Positions 45,179-56,698 of a DNA stretch of 64,000 bases are shown piece by piece (positions within the stretch are counted from its first letter, which is position 1; every line of letters begins with the position of its first letter). The position numbers and the translations under genes are program-made. The DNA comes from SCUS01 sp966211675. Lineage in GTDB: Bacteria; Myxococcota_A; Polyangia; Polyangiales; Ga0077539. The notes under the pieces are model-generated. The model did not search any database, was not told where the DNA came from, and worked only from the letters and a program-made list of their open reading frames with translations. The DNA is taken from assembly GCA_966211675.1 (NCBI GenBank), contig CBIHPK010000001.1, forward strand, positions 62,001 through 126,000, read 5' to 3'.

Positions 45179-46942
45179 ATGGAACGAAGGTCGATCAGTG
45201 CGATCGGGGTCGGGCGGCTTCTCTGCGCGGCGAGCGGGGCGCTCGCGCTGACGATCGCGGGCTGCTCCTCGGGCTCCTCCACGGCGGGGCTCCCCCAGGG
45301 GGACGCGAGCGTGGACGCCCCCGTCGACCTGGGCGCTCCCGACACCGGCCCGACGGACGCGGGCTCGATCGACGCGGGCTCGATCGACGCGGGCCCCGGA
45401 GACACCGGTCCGACGGACACCGGTCCGATGGACACCGGGCCGACGGACACGGGAGCGATGGACACCGGTCCGATGGACACCGGTCCGATGGACACCGGTC
45501 CCTTCGCCTGCTCTGCGAGCGCCGACTGCGTAGGCCACGCCGAGGGTCCCTCCTGCGACCCGGTGAGCCACCGTTGCGTGGCCTGCACCGCGGTCGACGA
45601 CCGATGCGCCGCCGGCCAGCGATGCGACGACGGGAGCCACCTCTGCGTGGCGGGATGCCGCAACGACGAGGCCTGCGCCACGACGGGCGACGGGGGCACC
45701 TCGACGGCGCGCTGCGAGCCGGTCTCGCACCTCTGCGTCCAGTGCGTCGTCGACGACCACTGCACCCTCGGTCAGCGGTGCATGGGCAACCGATGCGTGC
45801 CCGGGTGCAGCGCCACGCGGGCCTGTCCGGCGGCGCAGACCTGCTGCGGCGGCGGGTGCGTCGACCTCTCCGCCGACGCCGCCCACTGCGGAGCGTGCGG
45901 AGCGACGTGCTCGGCGACCGGGGCCGTGGCGGCGTGCCGGTCCGGCGCCTGCGCCGTGGTGTCGTGCACGGCAAACCTCGGCGACTGCGACGGCGCGTAC
46001 GCGAACGGCTGCGAGACGGACACCCGCACCGCGCTCGCCCACTGCGGAGCGTGCGGGAGGGCGTGCCCGACGCCGGCCCACGCGACGCCGACCTGCGCCG
46101 CGGGCGCCTGCGGCTTCACCTGCGCGGAGGGCTTCGCCAACTGCGACGGCGACGCGGCCAACGGCTGCGAGGCGGACACCCGCGTGAGCGCCGCGCACTG
46201 CGGGGCCTGCGGGGTCTCGTGCCCGTCGGGCACCTGCCGGTCGGGCGCCTGCGTGGCGCCGCTGGGCTCCATGGACAACCCCGCGACGTCGTGTCGGGCC
46301 GTGCGCGACGCGGTCCCGGGAAGCGTCGATGGGGACAAGTACCTCCTGGTGAACGGCGCGCCGCAGGCCGTGCGCTGCGAGCAGTCCATCGAGGGAGGCG
46401 GGTGGACCGTCGTCGCGAGGGCGCTCGACGAAACCTACGCGACGCCGCCGCCGGCGATCGGTCCCGCGGGCGCGGGCTCCTCGACGGCGTGGAGGGCGCA
46501 TACGTGGCGCAGCGGCGAGAGCTACTACCTCAGCCTCGACACCTTCGACGCGCTCACGACCGGCGCCACGGAGGTGATGCTGTACTCCCGCGACGCCTCC
46601 GGGGCGGTGGTGTCACGAGTGATCCTGAGCGGGGTCGACTACGACGCCACGGTCAACCGCATGACGATCACCGGCGGCTGCCGCAACGTCGTGGGCACCG
46701 CCTGTGGAGCGACCTGGGGGTGGATCACCTCGCCGCCGGGCTTCAACATGGCGGGCCGCTCGGACTACTGCAACAGCGCCTACCCCGACCGCATCTGGAA
46801 CTACCACAACGAGGTGGGCTGCGCGTCGGACTGGGGGCTCTTCGCATGGCCCGGCTACGCCCCCGCCCCGGCCACGGCGAGGCCCGGGCTCATCGGCCGG
46901 TACCAGACCCCTGCGCAGGAGACGGTGATCCTCGTGCGCTGA
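45179..46942 (+). CDS. Cys-rich lipoprotein with C-terminal fibrinogen-like domain
   Basis: A 587-residue lipoprotein. ATG 45179 opens a signal with lipobox IAGC (Cys about 27). Residues about 40-110 are a spacer of DTGPM/DTGPT five-residue repeats. Residues about 115-360 are cysteine modules, including CGGGCVDLSADAAHCGACG and NGCE types. Residues about 365-587 look fibrinogen-like: SCRAVRDAVPGSVDGDKYLL, then EGGGWTVVAR, YYLSLDTFDAL and WNYHNEVGCASDWGLF, similar to fibrinogen-related or intelectin-like carbohydrate-binding domains. Such domains in bacteria are uncommon. It follows the RCC1 lipoprotein by 147 nt on the same strand. Confidence 0.87.
   Translation: MERRSISAIGVGRLLCAASGALALTIAGCSSGSSTAGLPQGDASVDAPVDLGAPDTGPTDAGSIDAGSIDAGPGDTGPTDTGPMDTGPTDTGAMDTGPMDTGPMDTGPFACSASADCVGHAEGPSCDPVSHRCVACTAVDDRCAAGQRCDDGSHLCVAGCRNDEACATTGDGGTSTARCEPVSHLCVQCVVDDHCTLGQRCMGNRCVPGCSATRACPAAQTCCGGGCVDLSADAAHCGACGATCSATGAVAACRSGACAVVSCTANLGDCDGAYANGCETDTRTALAHCGACGRACPTPAHATPTCAAGACGFTCAEGFANCDGDAANGCEADTRVSAAHCGACGVSCPSGTCRSGACVAPLGSMDNPATSCRAVRDAVPGSVDGDKYLLVNGAPQAVRCEQSIEGGGWTVVARALDETYATPPPAIGPAGAGSSTAWRAHTWRSGESYYLSLDTFDALTTGATEVMLYSRDASGAVVSRVILSGVDYDATVNRMTITGGCRNVVGTACGATWGWITSPPGFNMAGRSDYCNSAYPDRIWNYHNEVGCASDWGLFAWPGYAPAPATARPGLIGRYQTPAQETVILVR
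45401..45505 (+). repeat. Seven 15-bp tandem repeats encoding DTGP(M/T)
   Basis: Units of 15 bp beginning GACAC(C/G)GG(T/G) run from 45401 to 45505 and encode the spacer of the fibrinogen-like lipoprotein. Length changes would stay in frame. Confidence 0.85.
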
Positions 46943-47009
46943 CGCGCAGCGGGCCCCCTAATCCCCCGCGACGGCCCCCGAGCAGGGCGTGCTATCAGCA
47001 CGGTCCCTC

Positions 47010-48157
<1,148 letters not shown>

Positions 48158-48161
<4 letters not shown>

Positions 48162-49024
48162 GCGAGCCCACCCGACGCGAGAGCGGCTGCGAGGTCGTCA
48201 CGCTCCCCAACGGGGTCCGCGCCATCCGGGAGCGGGCGTGCGGCGAGGTGATGCACCCGGGCTCCGGTCCGCTGGTCGAGGCCGAGTCGGTCTACGTCAC
48301 CCCGTCGCGCCTCGACGAGAGGCTTCGAGAGGGAGGCCGCCCCCTCGTGCTCTTCGACGTCGGCCTCGGCGCCGCGACCAACGCGATCACCGCGTGGCAG
48401 GTGTCCGAGGCCCAGAGCCGTGACGCGCGACGCCTCGAGATCGTGAGCTTCGAGCACGACCTGGACGCGCTGCGACTGGCGCTGGAGCCGGAGAACGCCG
48501 ACGACCTCGGGCTCACCACCACCGGCGCCAACGCCCACGCCGCCGCGAGCGCGCTGCTCGAACACGGACGCCACGAGACCCCGCGCACGCTCTGGCGGCT
48601 CTGCCTCGGAGACTTCCGCGAGGCCCTGGCGGAGGTGCCCGACGGGTACGCCGACATCGTGTACTGGGACCTCTTCTCCCCGCGCACGGCCCCGGCGCTG
48701 TGGACCGTATCGATGTTCAGGGCGCTGCGGCGGGCGTGCCGGGAGGGCGCGACGCTGCACACGTACAGCGCCTCCACCTCGACGCGCTCGGGCCTGCTGC
48801 TCGGGGGCTTCGCCGTAGGGGTCGGCGCTCGCACGGGCGACCGCGACGAGACCACCATCGCCGCGACGCGCGTCGAGGACCTCGCGAGGCCGCTCGGCGA
48901 GAGCTGGCTGGGGCGCCTCTCCCGCTCCTCGGTGCCCTTTCCCAACGATGTTCCGAACGAAGCCCTCGCGCGGGAGGACGCGCTGGCGAGGGTGCGAGCG
49001 TGCCCGCAGTTTCGCGATCCCTGA
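48158..49024 (+). CDS. MnmC-like SAM-dependent methyltransferase domain protein
   Basis: A 288-residue protein. The Rossmann SAM-binding loop is VLFDVGLGAATNAI; an acidic SAM-ribose strand is EIVSFEHDLDAL, and DLFSPRTAPALW matches the MnmC methyltransferase motif around its DGFxPxxNPxLW. MnmC's C-terminal FAD oxidase domain is absent, so this is the stand-alone MnmC2-type form, probably methylating nm5U34 to mnm5U34. Start overlaps the tgt stop (ATGA). Pairing with tgt places two wobble-base (position 34) modifiers in one operon. Confidence 0.88.
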
Positions 49025-49046
49025 TTCGGGGCCTGCGGGGCGCGGG

Positions 49047-49616
49047 TCAGCGCGGCGCGGCGGGCGCGACGGTGCACTCGGGCGAGTTGCGGTCGACCCA
49101 CGGCCAGACGGTGCGGTGCGTGAGCGCCAGGGGCGTGTGGACCGGGATGACGCTCGCGACCGCGCTCGCGCCGCGCTGGACGACGCGCGTGGGGACCGCG
49201 CCGCCGACCATCCAGGCGCCGTGGTTGGAGAGCGCGGCGCGGGCGAGGTGAGGGGCAAAGAGGACCGGGGCGAGCAGCACGACGAGGCTCCACGGGAGCA
49301 CCCAGGACACGCGCGGACGGCGGAGCAGGGGGTCGGTCGCGCGCCAGCGTCGTCGGGCGTTGCGCTCCCACCAGAGGGGCAGGGCGACCACGAGCACGAG
49401 GCCGACGGCGCCCGCGAGCAGCCGCGAGAAGAGGACCGAGGAGCGAAGGACGAGGCCGGACCCGGCGAGCTGGAGCACGATCGCGCCCACCAGCGCGATG
49501 GCGAGCGTCGCCGTGAGGACCATCAGCACGCTCGGCACGACGGATCTCGCGGCGGAGGATCGGGCGGGGAGCGGTTCAGCCAGCAAGGGTCGGGAGGGTG
49601 TCAGTGTTTGGCTCAT
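49047..49616 (-). CDS. Membrane protein, unknown
   Basis: A 189-residue protein with three hydrophobic segments: about residues 30-52 (VLMVLTATLAIALVGAIVL), 62-82 (LLAGAVGLVLVVALPLW) and 101-120 (VLPWSLVVLLAPVLFA), then a periplasm-like tail with VWPWVDRNSPECTV. ATG 49616 opens MSQTLTPSRP. The family is not recognised. It converges with the MnmC-like gene. Confidence 0.7.
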   Translation of the reverse strand: MSQTLTPSRPLLAEPLPARSSAARSVVPSVLMVLTATLAIALVGAIVLQLAGSGLVLRSSVLFSRLLAGAVGLVLVVALPLWWERNARRRWRATDPLLRRPRVSWVLPWSLVVLLAPVLFAPHLARAALSNHGAWMVGGAVPTRVVQRGASAVASVIPVHTPLALTHRTVWPWVDRNSPECTVAPAAPR

Positions 49617-49679
49617 GCATTCAGTGTGGCCACCGCCCCGGGGGGGCGGCAACGCACGGCGCCGCTCGCATCCATTGGG

Positions 49680-50750
49680 TCAGTGCCCTCGGCCGCGCCC
49701 TCCGCCGTGACCTTCTCCTCCGCCGTGACCTTCTCCGTGGCCTCCGCCGTGGCCTCGGCCGTCGTCGCCGTGGCCGAGGTGGAGTCCGTTGTCCTCGTGC
49801 TCGCGCTCGCCGTGGCCTCGGCGCCCCCACTCGTTGGGCTGGAGCACCAGCACGGGCGGCGGCGGCGCAGGCTGGGCGATCACCACCGTGGGCGGCGGCG
49901 CGGGCTGCGCGACCAGCACCACGGGCGCCACGGGGTGAGCGACGGGCCTCGCCACGAAGACCGCGCCGGGGATGCTCGACACCACCACCACGTGCGGGGC
50001 CTCGGCGCCGAAGTACACCGCGCCGCCGATGGAGACGCTCGGCAGCCCGACGTCGACCTGCGCGTGGGCGCCGAGCTCGAAGTGCCCGACGAGCGCCTCG
50101 CCGGAGGGGTGGAGCGCCACGGGGTGGTCCTGGCCGCCGACCTTCATCACCAGCGAGGGGGCCTCGATCTGGCCGGGGGCGATGGGCGCTCCGTCCAGGT
50201 CGGTCCAGAAGGCGGCGACGTCGCCGGAGCGAGCGACCGCGACCTCGACGGCCCGATCGCCGACCACGGTCACCTGTCCGCCGTGCCTCGGCGCCGGGGG
50301 CTGCACCGTCGACGCGAAGGTCACCGGAGCGGTGAGCATCTGCACCGGCGCGGCCGTCGCGGTCGGCTGCACCGAGACCTGCACCGGGTACGGTCCCGGC
50401 GGGACCCCCGCGGCGCGGCCGACGTAGGCCCGCAGGGTGGGGTCGTAGGTGACGGGCATCGCCTGCACCTGGCCGTCGGGCTTGCGCAGCGCGACGTGCA
50501 TCGTCCTCGGCTGCATCGGCGCGCCCTGCGGGGTCGTGACGTAGGTGAGCACCCGGCCGTCGGGCTGCGAGACCACCTCGGCCCGCAGGTTGGCAGCGAA
50601 GGCCATGACGCCGCCGTGCTCGGGGAGGGCGCCCCGCGAGGCGTCGGCGGAGACCACCGCGCTGGCGTCATCAGGGGCATCGACGGTGCGACGCCGACAG
50701 GCCGGCAGCGCGAACAAGACCGAACACAGGAACAAGACCGGTCGCTTCAT
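49680..50750 (-). CDS. Lipoprotein with His/Gly-rich C-terminus
   Basis: A 356-residue lipoprotein with lipobox ALPAC (Cys about 18). Residues about 45-250 are beta-rich with a repeated VQ/VxVxLP character and could form immunoglobulin-like sandwiches. Residues about 270-310 are Pro/Val repeats (VLVAQPAPPP, VVIAQPAPPP). The last 45 residues are almost only Gly, His, Glu and Asp (GHGDDGRGHGGGHGEG), a likely metal-chelating tail. GGAGGCTC lies next to ATG 50750. A 29-63 nt gap separates it from the downstream membrane-protein gene, so the two may be co-transcribed. Function unknown; metal binding is inferred. Confidence 0.8.
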   Translation of the reverse strand: MKRPVLFLCSVLFALPACRRRTVDAPDDASAVVSADASRGALPEHGGVMAFAANLRAEVVSQPDGRVLTYVTTPQGAPMQPRTMHVALRKPDGQVQAMPVTYDPTLRAYVGRAAGVPPGPYPVQVSVQPTATAAPVQMLTAPVTFASTVQPPAPRHGGQVTVVGDRAVEVAVARSGDVAAFWTDLDGAPIAPGQIEAPSLVMKVGGQDHPVALHPSGEALVGHFELGAHAQVDVGLPSVSIGGAVYFGAEAPHVVVVSSIPGAVFVARPVAHPVAPVVLVAQPAPPPTVVIAQPAPPPPVLVLQPNEWGRRGHGEREHEDNGLHLGHGDDGRGHGGGHGEGHGGGEGHGGGRGRGH

Positions 50751-50988
50751 GAGCCTCCACGCGAAGGGCGCGACGGCGGTGAGCCGAGGCGCCGATGGGT
50801 CGTACCGGTGTGGAGCAACGGAGCCCTCGTGGCCATGGTGATCGCGCGCAACCCGCGGTGATCCATGCAGTTTGGGGCGGCGGTGTGGGAGCGCGACCGA
50901 CCCCCCTCGGCCGGTCGGGGGGCCGCTTCGGGGCGTGACGCGCGCCGCAGGGGGGCGCTCGGTGAGCGGGGTCCCGGCTTGCTCCGCC

Positions 50989-50996
50989 TATAGGCT
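50989..50996 (+). promoter_or_regulatory. Putative -10 element TATAGGCT upstream of rimO
   Basis: TATAGGCT ends 25 nt before ATG 51022, with AGAGAG between them as a weak Shine-Dalgarno. It is identical to the octamer before the amylase gene at 9090. The remainder of the 271-nt divergent gap shows nothing else I can name. Confidence 0.45.
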
Positions 50997-51021
50997 CCGC
51001 GTAGAGAGTGCCCCCACTCCG

Positions 51022-52425
51022 ATGGCCACCGAGCGCAAGCGCATCCATTTCATCTCCCTGGGCTGCCCGAAGAACCGCGTCGACACGGAGGTGATGCTCG
51101 GCGTCGCCAACGGCGCGGGCTGCGACCTCGCGGCCTCTCCCGAGGAGGCCGAGTACATCGTGGTGAACACCTGCGGGTTCATCGGTCCGGCCAAGGAGGA
51201 GAGCGTCGACACCATCCTGGCGATGGGGCGCATGAAGGAGGAGGGCCGCTGCGAGAAGCTCGTGGTCGCGGGCTGCCTCTCGCAGCGCTACCCCGAGGAG
51301 CTCGCCAAGGAGATGCCCGAGGTCGACCACTTCCTCGGATCGAGCGACATGCTCAAGCTGGGCAGCGTCCTCGCGGGCGGCGCCGAGCGCATGCTCGTGG
51401 GCAACCCCGCCGACTACGTGCTGCGCGCGAGCGACCCTCGGGTGCTCTCGCAGGGGCGGCACAGCGCCTACCTGAAGATCGCCGAGGGCTGCAACCGCAC
51501 CTGCTCGTTCTGCGCGATCCCGATGATCCGCGGCAAGCAGCGCTCGCGAGGCATCGACGACCTGGTCGAGGAGGCCGCGCGCCTCGCCTCGCAGGGAGTG
51601 CTGGAGCTCAACCTCGTGTCGCAGGACACCATCGCCTACGGCCGCGACCGTGAGGAGAAGCCCAACCTCGCGGGCCTCGTGCGCCGCCTCGGCGAGGTCG
51701 ACGGGCTGCGCTGGATCCGCCTGCACTACCTCTACCCCGAGACGCTGACCGACGAGCTCGTGGAGCTGATCGCGTCGCACCCGAAGGTGGTGAAGTACGT
51801 CGACATGCCGCTGCAGCACGCGAGCGACGCGATGCTCCGGCGGATGAAGCGCGGCCACGGCGGAGCGAGGCTTCGGCGCGTGGTGGAGACGGTGCGCAAC
51901 AAGATCCCCGGGGTGACCTTCCGCACGGCCTTCATCGTGGGCCACCCGGGCGAGTCGGAGGAGGACTTCACCGAGCTCGTCGACTTCGTGAAGTGGGCGG
52001 AGTTCGATCGCGTGGGGGTGTTCCGCTACTCGGACGAGGAGGGCACCGGGGCCGAGACGCAGGACGCCAAGGTGAAGCCCAAGGACAGCGCCGCGCGGCA
52101 CCGCAAGCTGATGGCCGTGCAGCGCCCCATCGCCCGCAAGCGCAACCGGGCGCTCATCGGCACGCGGGTCGAGGTGCTGGTCGACGGCGCCAGCGAGGAG
52201 CACGAGTTCGTGCTGCAGGGCCGCCACGCGGGGCAGGCGCCGGACATCGACGGCGTGGTGTACCTCTCGGGCGCCGAGGTGAGCGCCGGGTCCATGGTGA
52301 TGGCGGACATCTCGCAGAGCGCCGACTACGACCTCGTGGGCGAGGTGGTGATGGACGAGGACGCGCTGATGCCCGTGAAGCCGAAGGCGAAGAAGCGGGT
52401 CTCGCTGCGCGTCACCGCCGACTGA
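51022..52425 (+). CDS. rimO: Ribosomal protein S12 methylthiotransferase RimO
   Basis: A 467-residue radical-SAM enzyme that adds a methylthio group to Asp of ribosomal protein S12. The N-terminal domain has the three auxiliary-cluster cysteines (SLGCPKN, NTCGF, AGCLSQRY). The radical-SAM cluster is GCNRTCSFCAIP. QDTIAYG and YVDMPLQHA are RimO-type, and a TRAM domain with D-rich strands ends the protein, followed by a basic tail. Opening RIHFISLGCPKNRVD distinguishes it from MiaB. ATG 51022 is well placed for the fold. Monocistronic. Confidence 0.96.
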   Translation: MATERKRIHFISLGCPKNRVDTEVMLGVANGAGCDLAASPEEAEYIVVNTCGFIGPAKEESVDTILAMGRMKEEGRCEKLVVAGCLSQRYPEELAKEMPEVDHFLGSSDMLKLGSVLAGGAERMLVGNPADYVLRASDPRVLSQGRHSAYLKIAEGCNRTCSFCAIPMIRGKQRSRGIDDLVEEAARLASQGVLELNLVSQDTIAYGRDREEKPNLAGLVRRLGEVDGLRWIRLHYLYPETLTDELVELIASHPKVVKYVDMPLQHASDAMLRRMKRGHGGARLRRVVETVRNKIPGVTFRTAFIVGHPGESEEDFTELVDFVKWAEFDRVGVFRYSDEEGTGAETQDAKVKPKDSAARHRKLMAVQRPIARKRNRALIGTRVEVLVDGASEEHEFVLQGRHAGQAPDIDGVVYLSGAEVSAGSMVMADISQSADYDLVGEVVMDEDALMPVKPKAKKRVSLRVTAD

Positions 52426-52529
52426 GCGCGACCGGCGCTCCCGCTTACTTGTCATCGCCGAGCTGATCCCTTCAGACTCGCGCCTCCCGCGCTGAGGGTC
52501 GGCGCGGGGTCGAGGAGCGCGGTCGAAGC

Positions 52530-54161
52530 GTGGAGCAGGGTCAGCCCGTCGTGCGCGAGGCCGCACGGGTGTACGTGGTCGGCGGAGGGCTCGCGGGGAT
52601 CAGCGCGGCGCTGCGCCTGGCCGAGCGTGGCTGCCGCGTGACGCTGCTCGAGGGCTCGGACCGGCTCGGCGGCAAGGCGGGCTCGCGCCGCAGCACCCAC
52701 CAGGGCCGCGACCACTACGACGACCACGGCTACCACATCTTCCCGGGCTGGTACCTCAACCTCTGGCAGCTCGTGCGCGAGCTCGGCCTCGAGGACCGCT
52801 TCGAGGCGCGCCCGGACTTCCTCCAGCTTCGGGCCGGTCGCTTCCCGCAGGTCCACGGCTTTCACGACCTGACCTCGCTCCGCCCGGGGGACGTCTGGCG
52901 CAACCTCACCTGCGGGCTGATGCCCGTCGGGGAGATGCTGCTCTTCGTCTTCAGCGCGCTCGACCTCGCGACGCAGGCCTACGAGTACTCCGGCCTCCTC
53001 GACATGACGACCATCGCGGGCTTCGTGCGCTCGCGCCTCTACGGCACCGAGTCCGTCGCCCGCACCTACCAGTCCTTCATGCTCATCGGCACCGCGTGCC
53101 CCTCCTACGAGGTCTCCGCGATGACCATGCGCAACGTGCTCCGCTACTGGGCCCGCCACCCGAAGCCCATGTACCGGGTGCTCCGAGGCAACCTGCACGA
53201 GCACCTCATCGCCCCGCTCCAGCGGCGCCTGGAGGCGCTCGGCTGCGAGCTGGTCCTGGGCTGCTCGCTGGAGGGCCTCGTCGCGAGCGATGGGCGCGTC
53301 ACGGCGCTCCGCCTCCGGGACGCCGGGGGAGGGGACGTCCGTGAGGTTCCCCTCGACGAGCGGGCGCAGGTGGTGCTCGCGGTCCCCGCGGAGAGGGCCG
53401 CGCGGCTGCTGGACGACGAGCTGCACTCGCAGGCCCCCGCGCTGGCGGCGCTGCGCTACCTGCACACTCGCCCGATGGCCGCGCTGCACCTCTACTTCCG
53501 GGGGCGCGTCGAGGGCGTCCCCCGAGAGCACGTGAACCTCGTCGACTCGCCCTACGGCCTCACCTTCATCGACGTGTCGCAGAGCTGGGAGGGCTACGAG
53601 GGCACGGCGCTCAACCTGGTCGCCTCGGACATCACCCGCCTCGCGTCGCTGAGCCCCGAGCGCGCCGTGGCGGTGCTGTTTCGCGACCTCCAGCGCTACC
53701 TGCCCCACCTGCGCTGGGAGGACGTCGATGAGGCGCGCACCTGCTACCAGCCCCACCTCGACGAGCCCCTCTGCGTCAACGACGCGGGCTCCTGGCAGTT
53801 TCGCCCCGACGTCGAGGCGACCGGAGCGGACAGCGTGCGGGGACAGCTGCGCAACCTCTTCGTGGCCGGCGACTACTGCCGCTCCCCGGTCGACCTGGTG
53901 TGCATGGAGGGCGCCGTCTCCACGGGACTGCGGGCCGCCGAGGCGCTGCGCCGCGAGCTCGGGATCACCCCGCCGGTGCCCATCGCGGAGGTGGCGGTGC
54001 CCCGCGGCTGGCTCGTCGCGCTGACCGGCCTCAAGTACCTGCTGCTGCCCTTCGTGGTGCTGCTCCACTGGGGGCGGCGGCTCGTCGCGCCCAGGCCCGA
54101 CGCCGTGGCGACGTCGCAGCGGGAGGGCGAGGAGCAGGCACGCGCCGCTCGCGCTGGTTGA
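52530..54161 (+). CDS. FAD-dependent phytoene-desaturase-like oxidoreductase
   Basis: A 543-residue flavoprotein. The dinucleotide-binding loop VYVVGGGLAGISAAL is at residues 14-28, and LLEGSDRLGGKAGS follows. The C-terminal FAD-contacting motif is NLFVAGDYC and CMEGAVSTGLRAAEAL. Arrangement and length fit carotenoid desaturases, HpnE hydroxysqualene dehydroxylase and related NAD(P)-binding amine oxidase-like enzymes. A hydrophobic segment near 493-515 (LKYLLLPFVVLLHW) suggests membrane association. No crt or hpn genes are nearby, so the substrate is open. GTG start with GAGGAG about 14 nt upstream. Confidence 0.88.
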   Translation: MEQGQPVVREAARVYVVGGGLAGISAALRLAERGCRVTLLEGSDRLGGKAGSRRSTHQGRDHYDDHGYHIFPGWYLNLWQLVRELGLEDRFEARPDFLQLRAGRFPQVHGFHDLTSLRPGDVWRNLTCGLMPVGEMLLFVFSALDLATQAYEYSGLLDMTTIAGFVRSRLYGTESVARTYQSFMLIGTACPSYEVSAMTMRNVLRYWARHPKPMYRVLRGNLHEHLIAPLQRRLEALGCELVLGCSLEGLVASDGRVTALRLRDAGGGDVREVPLDERAQVVLAVPAERAARLLDDELHSQAPALAALRYLHTRPMAALHLYFRGRVEGVPREHVNLVDSPYGLTFIDVSQSWEGYEGTALNLVASDITRLASLSPERAVAVLFRDLQRYLPHLRWEDVDEARTCYQPHLDEPLCVNDAGSWQFRPDVEATGADSVRGQLRNLFVAGDYCRSPVDLVCMEGAVSTGLRAAEALRRELGITPPVPIAEVAVPRGWLVALTGLKYLLLPFVVLLHWGRRLVAPRPDAVATSQREGEEQARAARAG

Positions 54162-54228
54162 CTGCCCGGTCGCGCTTGACTAGAAAACCCCGCGCCCGCG
54201 CCCTACATGAACCTGCGCGGCCTATAAC
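54158..54228 (+). promoter_or_regulatory. Putative promoter region of the ferredoxin gene
   Basis: TTGACT (54158-54163) and TAGAAA (54181-54186) are 17 nt apart, a sigma-70-like arrangement overlapping the end of the oxidoreductase gene. A second TATAAC (54223-54228) lies 18 nt before ATG 54247, with GGAG close to the ATG. Either could be used. Confidence 0.4.
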
Positions 54229-54246
54229 CTGCGCGACGGAGAACCG

Positions 54247-54552
54247 ATGGCCACGTACATCACGACGGACTGCATCAACTGCGGCGCCTGCGAGCCCGAG
54301 TGTCCCAACGACGCGATCAGCGAGGGCGATGAGATCTATGTGATCGACCCGGAGTTGTGCACCGAGTGCGTGGGCTTCTATGACCACGAGGCGTGTCAGG
54401 CGGTGTGCCCCGTGGAGTGCTGCCTCCCCGACCCCAAGCACCCGGAGAACGAGAACGTCCTCATCTCCCGCGCGCTCCAGCTGCACCCCGACGACGCGGC
54501 GCTGAAGACCAAGTCGTCCGCGAACAACTATCCCTCCCGCTTCCGCAAGTGA
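54247..54552 (+). CDS. 2[4Fe-4S] ferredoxin, Allochromatium-type (YfhL-like)
   Basis: A 101-residue electron carrier. Cluster I: Cys9, 12, 15 with Cys19 (CINCGACEPECP). Cluster II: Cys38, 41, 50 and 54, with the insertion of eight residues between the second and third cysteines typical of the Allochromatium/YfhL type, and an extra C58-C59. The C-terminal 40-residue helix-like tail is also typical. GGAGA lies about 5 nt before ATG. Its stop overlaps the start of the next gene (GTGA). Cytosolic; partners unknown. Confidence 0.94.
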   Translation: MATYITTDCINCGACEPECPNDAISEGDEIYVIDPELCTECVGFYDHEACQAVCPVECCLPDPKHPENENVLISRALQLHPDDAALKTKSSANNYPSRFRK

Positions 54553-55316
54553 CCTGGCGACGCCGCGCCGCCCTGGCGGCCTTCGGGCTGACCGCGGGCT
54601 GCGCGACCGCATCCCCCATCCTCGCCCCGGCCCGGGTGCTCCCTGCGGAGAAGGTCGAGCTCGACCTCGGCACCGCCATGGTCGCGCCCGTGGGCACCGG
54701 CACCCTCGACGACGCCCGGCAGCGCACGGCGACCAACGACCAGATCCTGCGTTCGGCGGTGGCCTACGCCATGACGCCGCCGGGGGTGGTCCCCTACTTC
54801 AACGGGCGCGCGGGCCTCGGCCACGGCGCCGAGGGGAGCCTCGCGCTCATCGGCCGCACGGTGCGCATCGGGGCTCGGCGCGAGCTCGTCCGCGACGGGG
54901 ATTTCACCCTGAGCGCGGGCCTCGCCGGGCGCTTCGCCTTCATCGCGGGAGCGCTCGACGGGCTGATGCCGGACTTCGTCGTGCAGCGCTCCAGCGTCTA
55001 CGGCGGCGAGCTCTCGCTGGTCGCGGGCATCACCCGCAGCCGCATCTACGACGTCTGGCTCGGGCTCCGCGGGGGCTATCTCCACAGCGACGCCACGGTG
55101 CAGGCCACGGCGATCCAGCCGCTCTCCTTCGATCTCTCGGCGCACCGGGTGGAGGCGGCCGCGGCGCTCGGGCTGCGCGTGGGCTTCGGCCGGCTGTCGG
55201 CCGCGATCGAGCTCGACCTGCGCATGGCGTGGTCCGTCGGAGGGAGGTCGGGCGAGTCGGTGGACGCGCTGACCTGGGCGCTGGTCCCGGCGGGGGCGCT
55301 CAGCTGGCGGCTGTAG
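54549..55316 (+). CDS. Lipoprotein/outer-membrane protein, unknown
   Basis: A 255-residue protein with a twin-Arg-rich N-terminus (MTWRRRAALAAFGLTAG) and lipobox LTAGC (Cys about 18). Mature part is beta-rich, with alternating amphipathic strands (FTLSAGLAGRFAFIAGAL; VYGGELSLVAGI), suggesting a small barrel. GTG 54549 overlaps the ferredoxin stop. The TWRRRAAL segment is a weak Tat resemblance. Ends 2 nt before the convergent aminotransferase gene. Confidence 0.75.
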   Translation: MTWRRRAALAAFGLTAGCATASPILAPARVLPAEKVELDLGTAMVAPVGTGTLDDARQRTATNDQILRSAVAYAMTPPGVVPYFNGRAGLGHGAEGSLALIGRTVRIGARRELVRDGDFTLSAGLAGRFAFIAGALDGLMPDFVVQRSSVYGGELSLVAGITRSRIYDVWLGLRGGYLHSDATVQATAIQPLSFDLSAHRVEAAAALGLRVGFGRLSAAIELDLRMAWSVGGRSGESVDALTWALVPAGALSWRL

Positions 55317-55317
55317 A

Positions 55318-56580
<1,263 letters not shown>

Positions 56581-56645
56581 CGCCCCACCATGCCTCAGGA
56601 GCGCGCCGGCGCGCTAGCGTGGCGCAGCCGTCTGGTGCGTGTGGT

Positions 56646-56675
56646 TTGACGCCGCCGATATCGTCCGCCTAGGGT
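56646..56675 (+). promoter_or_regulatory. Putative sigma-70-like promoter of FHA-GGDEF gene
   Basis: TTGACG (56646-56651) and TAGGGT (56670-56675) are 18 nt apart. This is the best -35/-10 pair in the window and supports reading TA-S-S-S-T as a -10. The GTG at 56699 is 23 nt downstream. Confidence 0.5.
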
Positions 56676-56698
56676 CTCGCCCGAGCGATGCACTCTTG

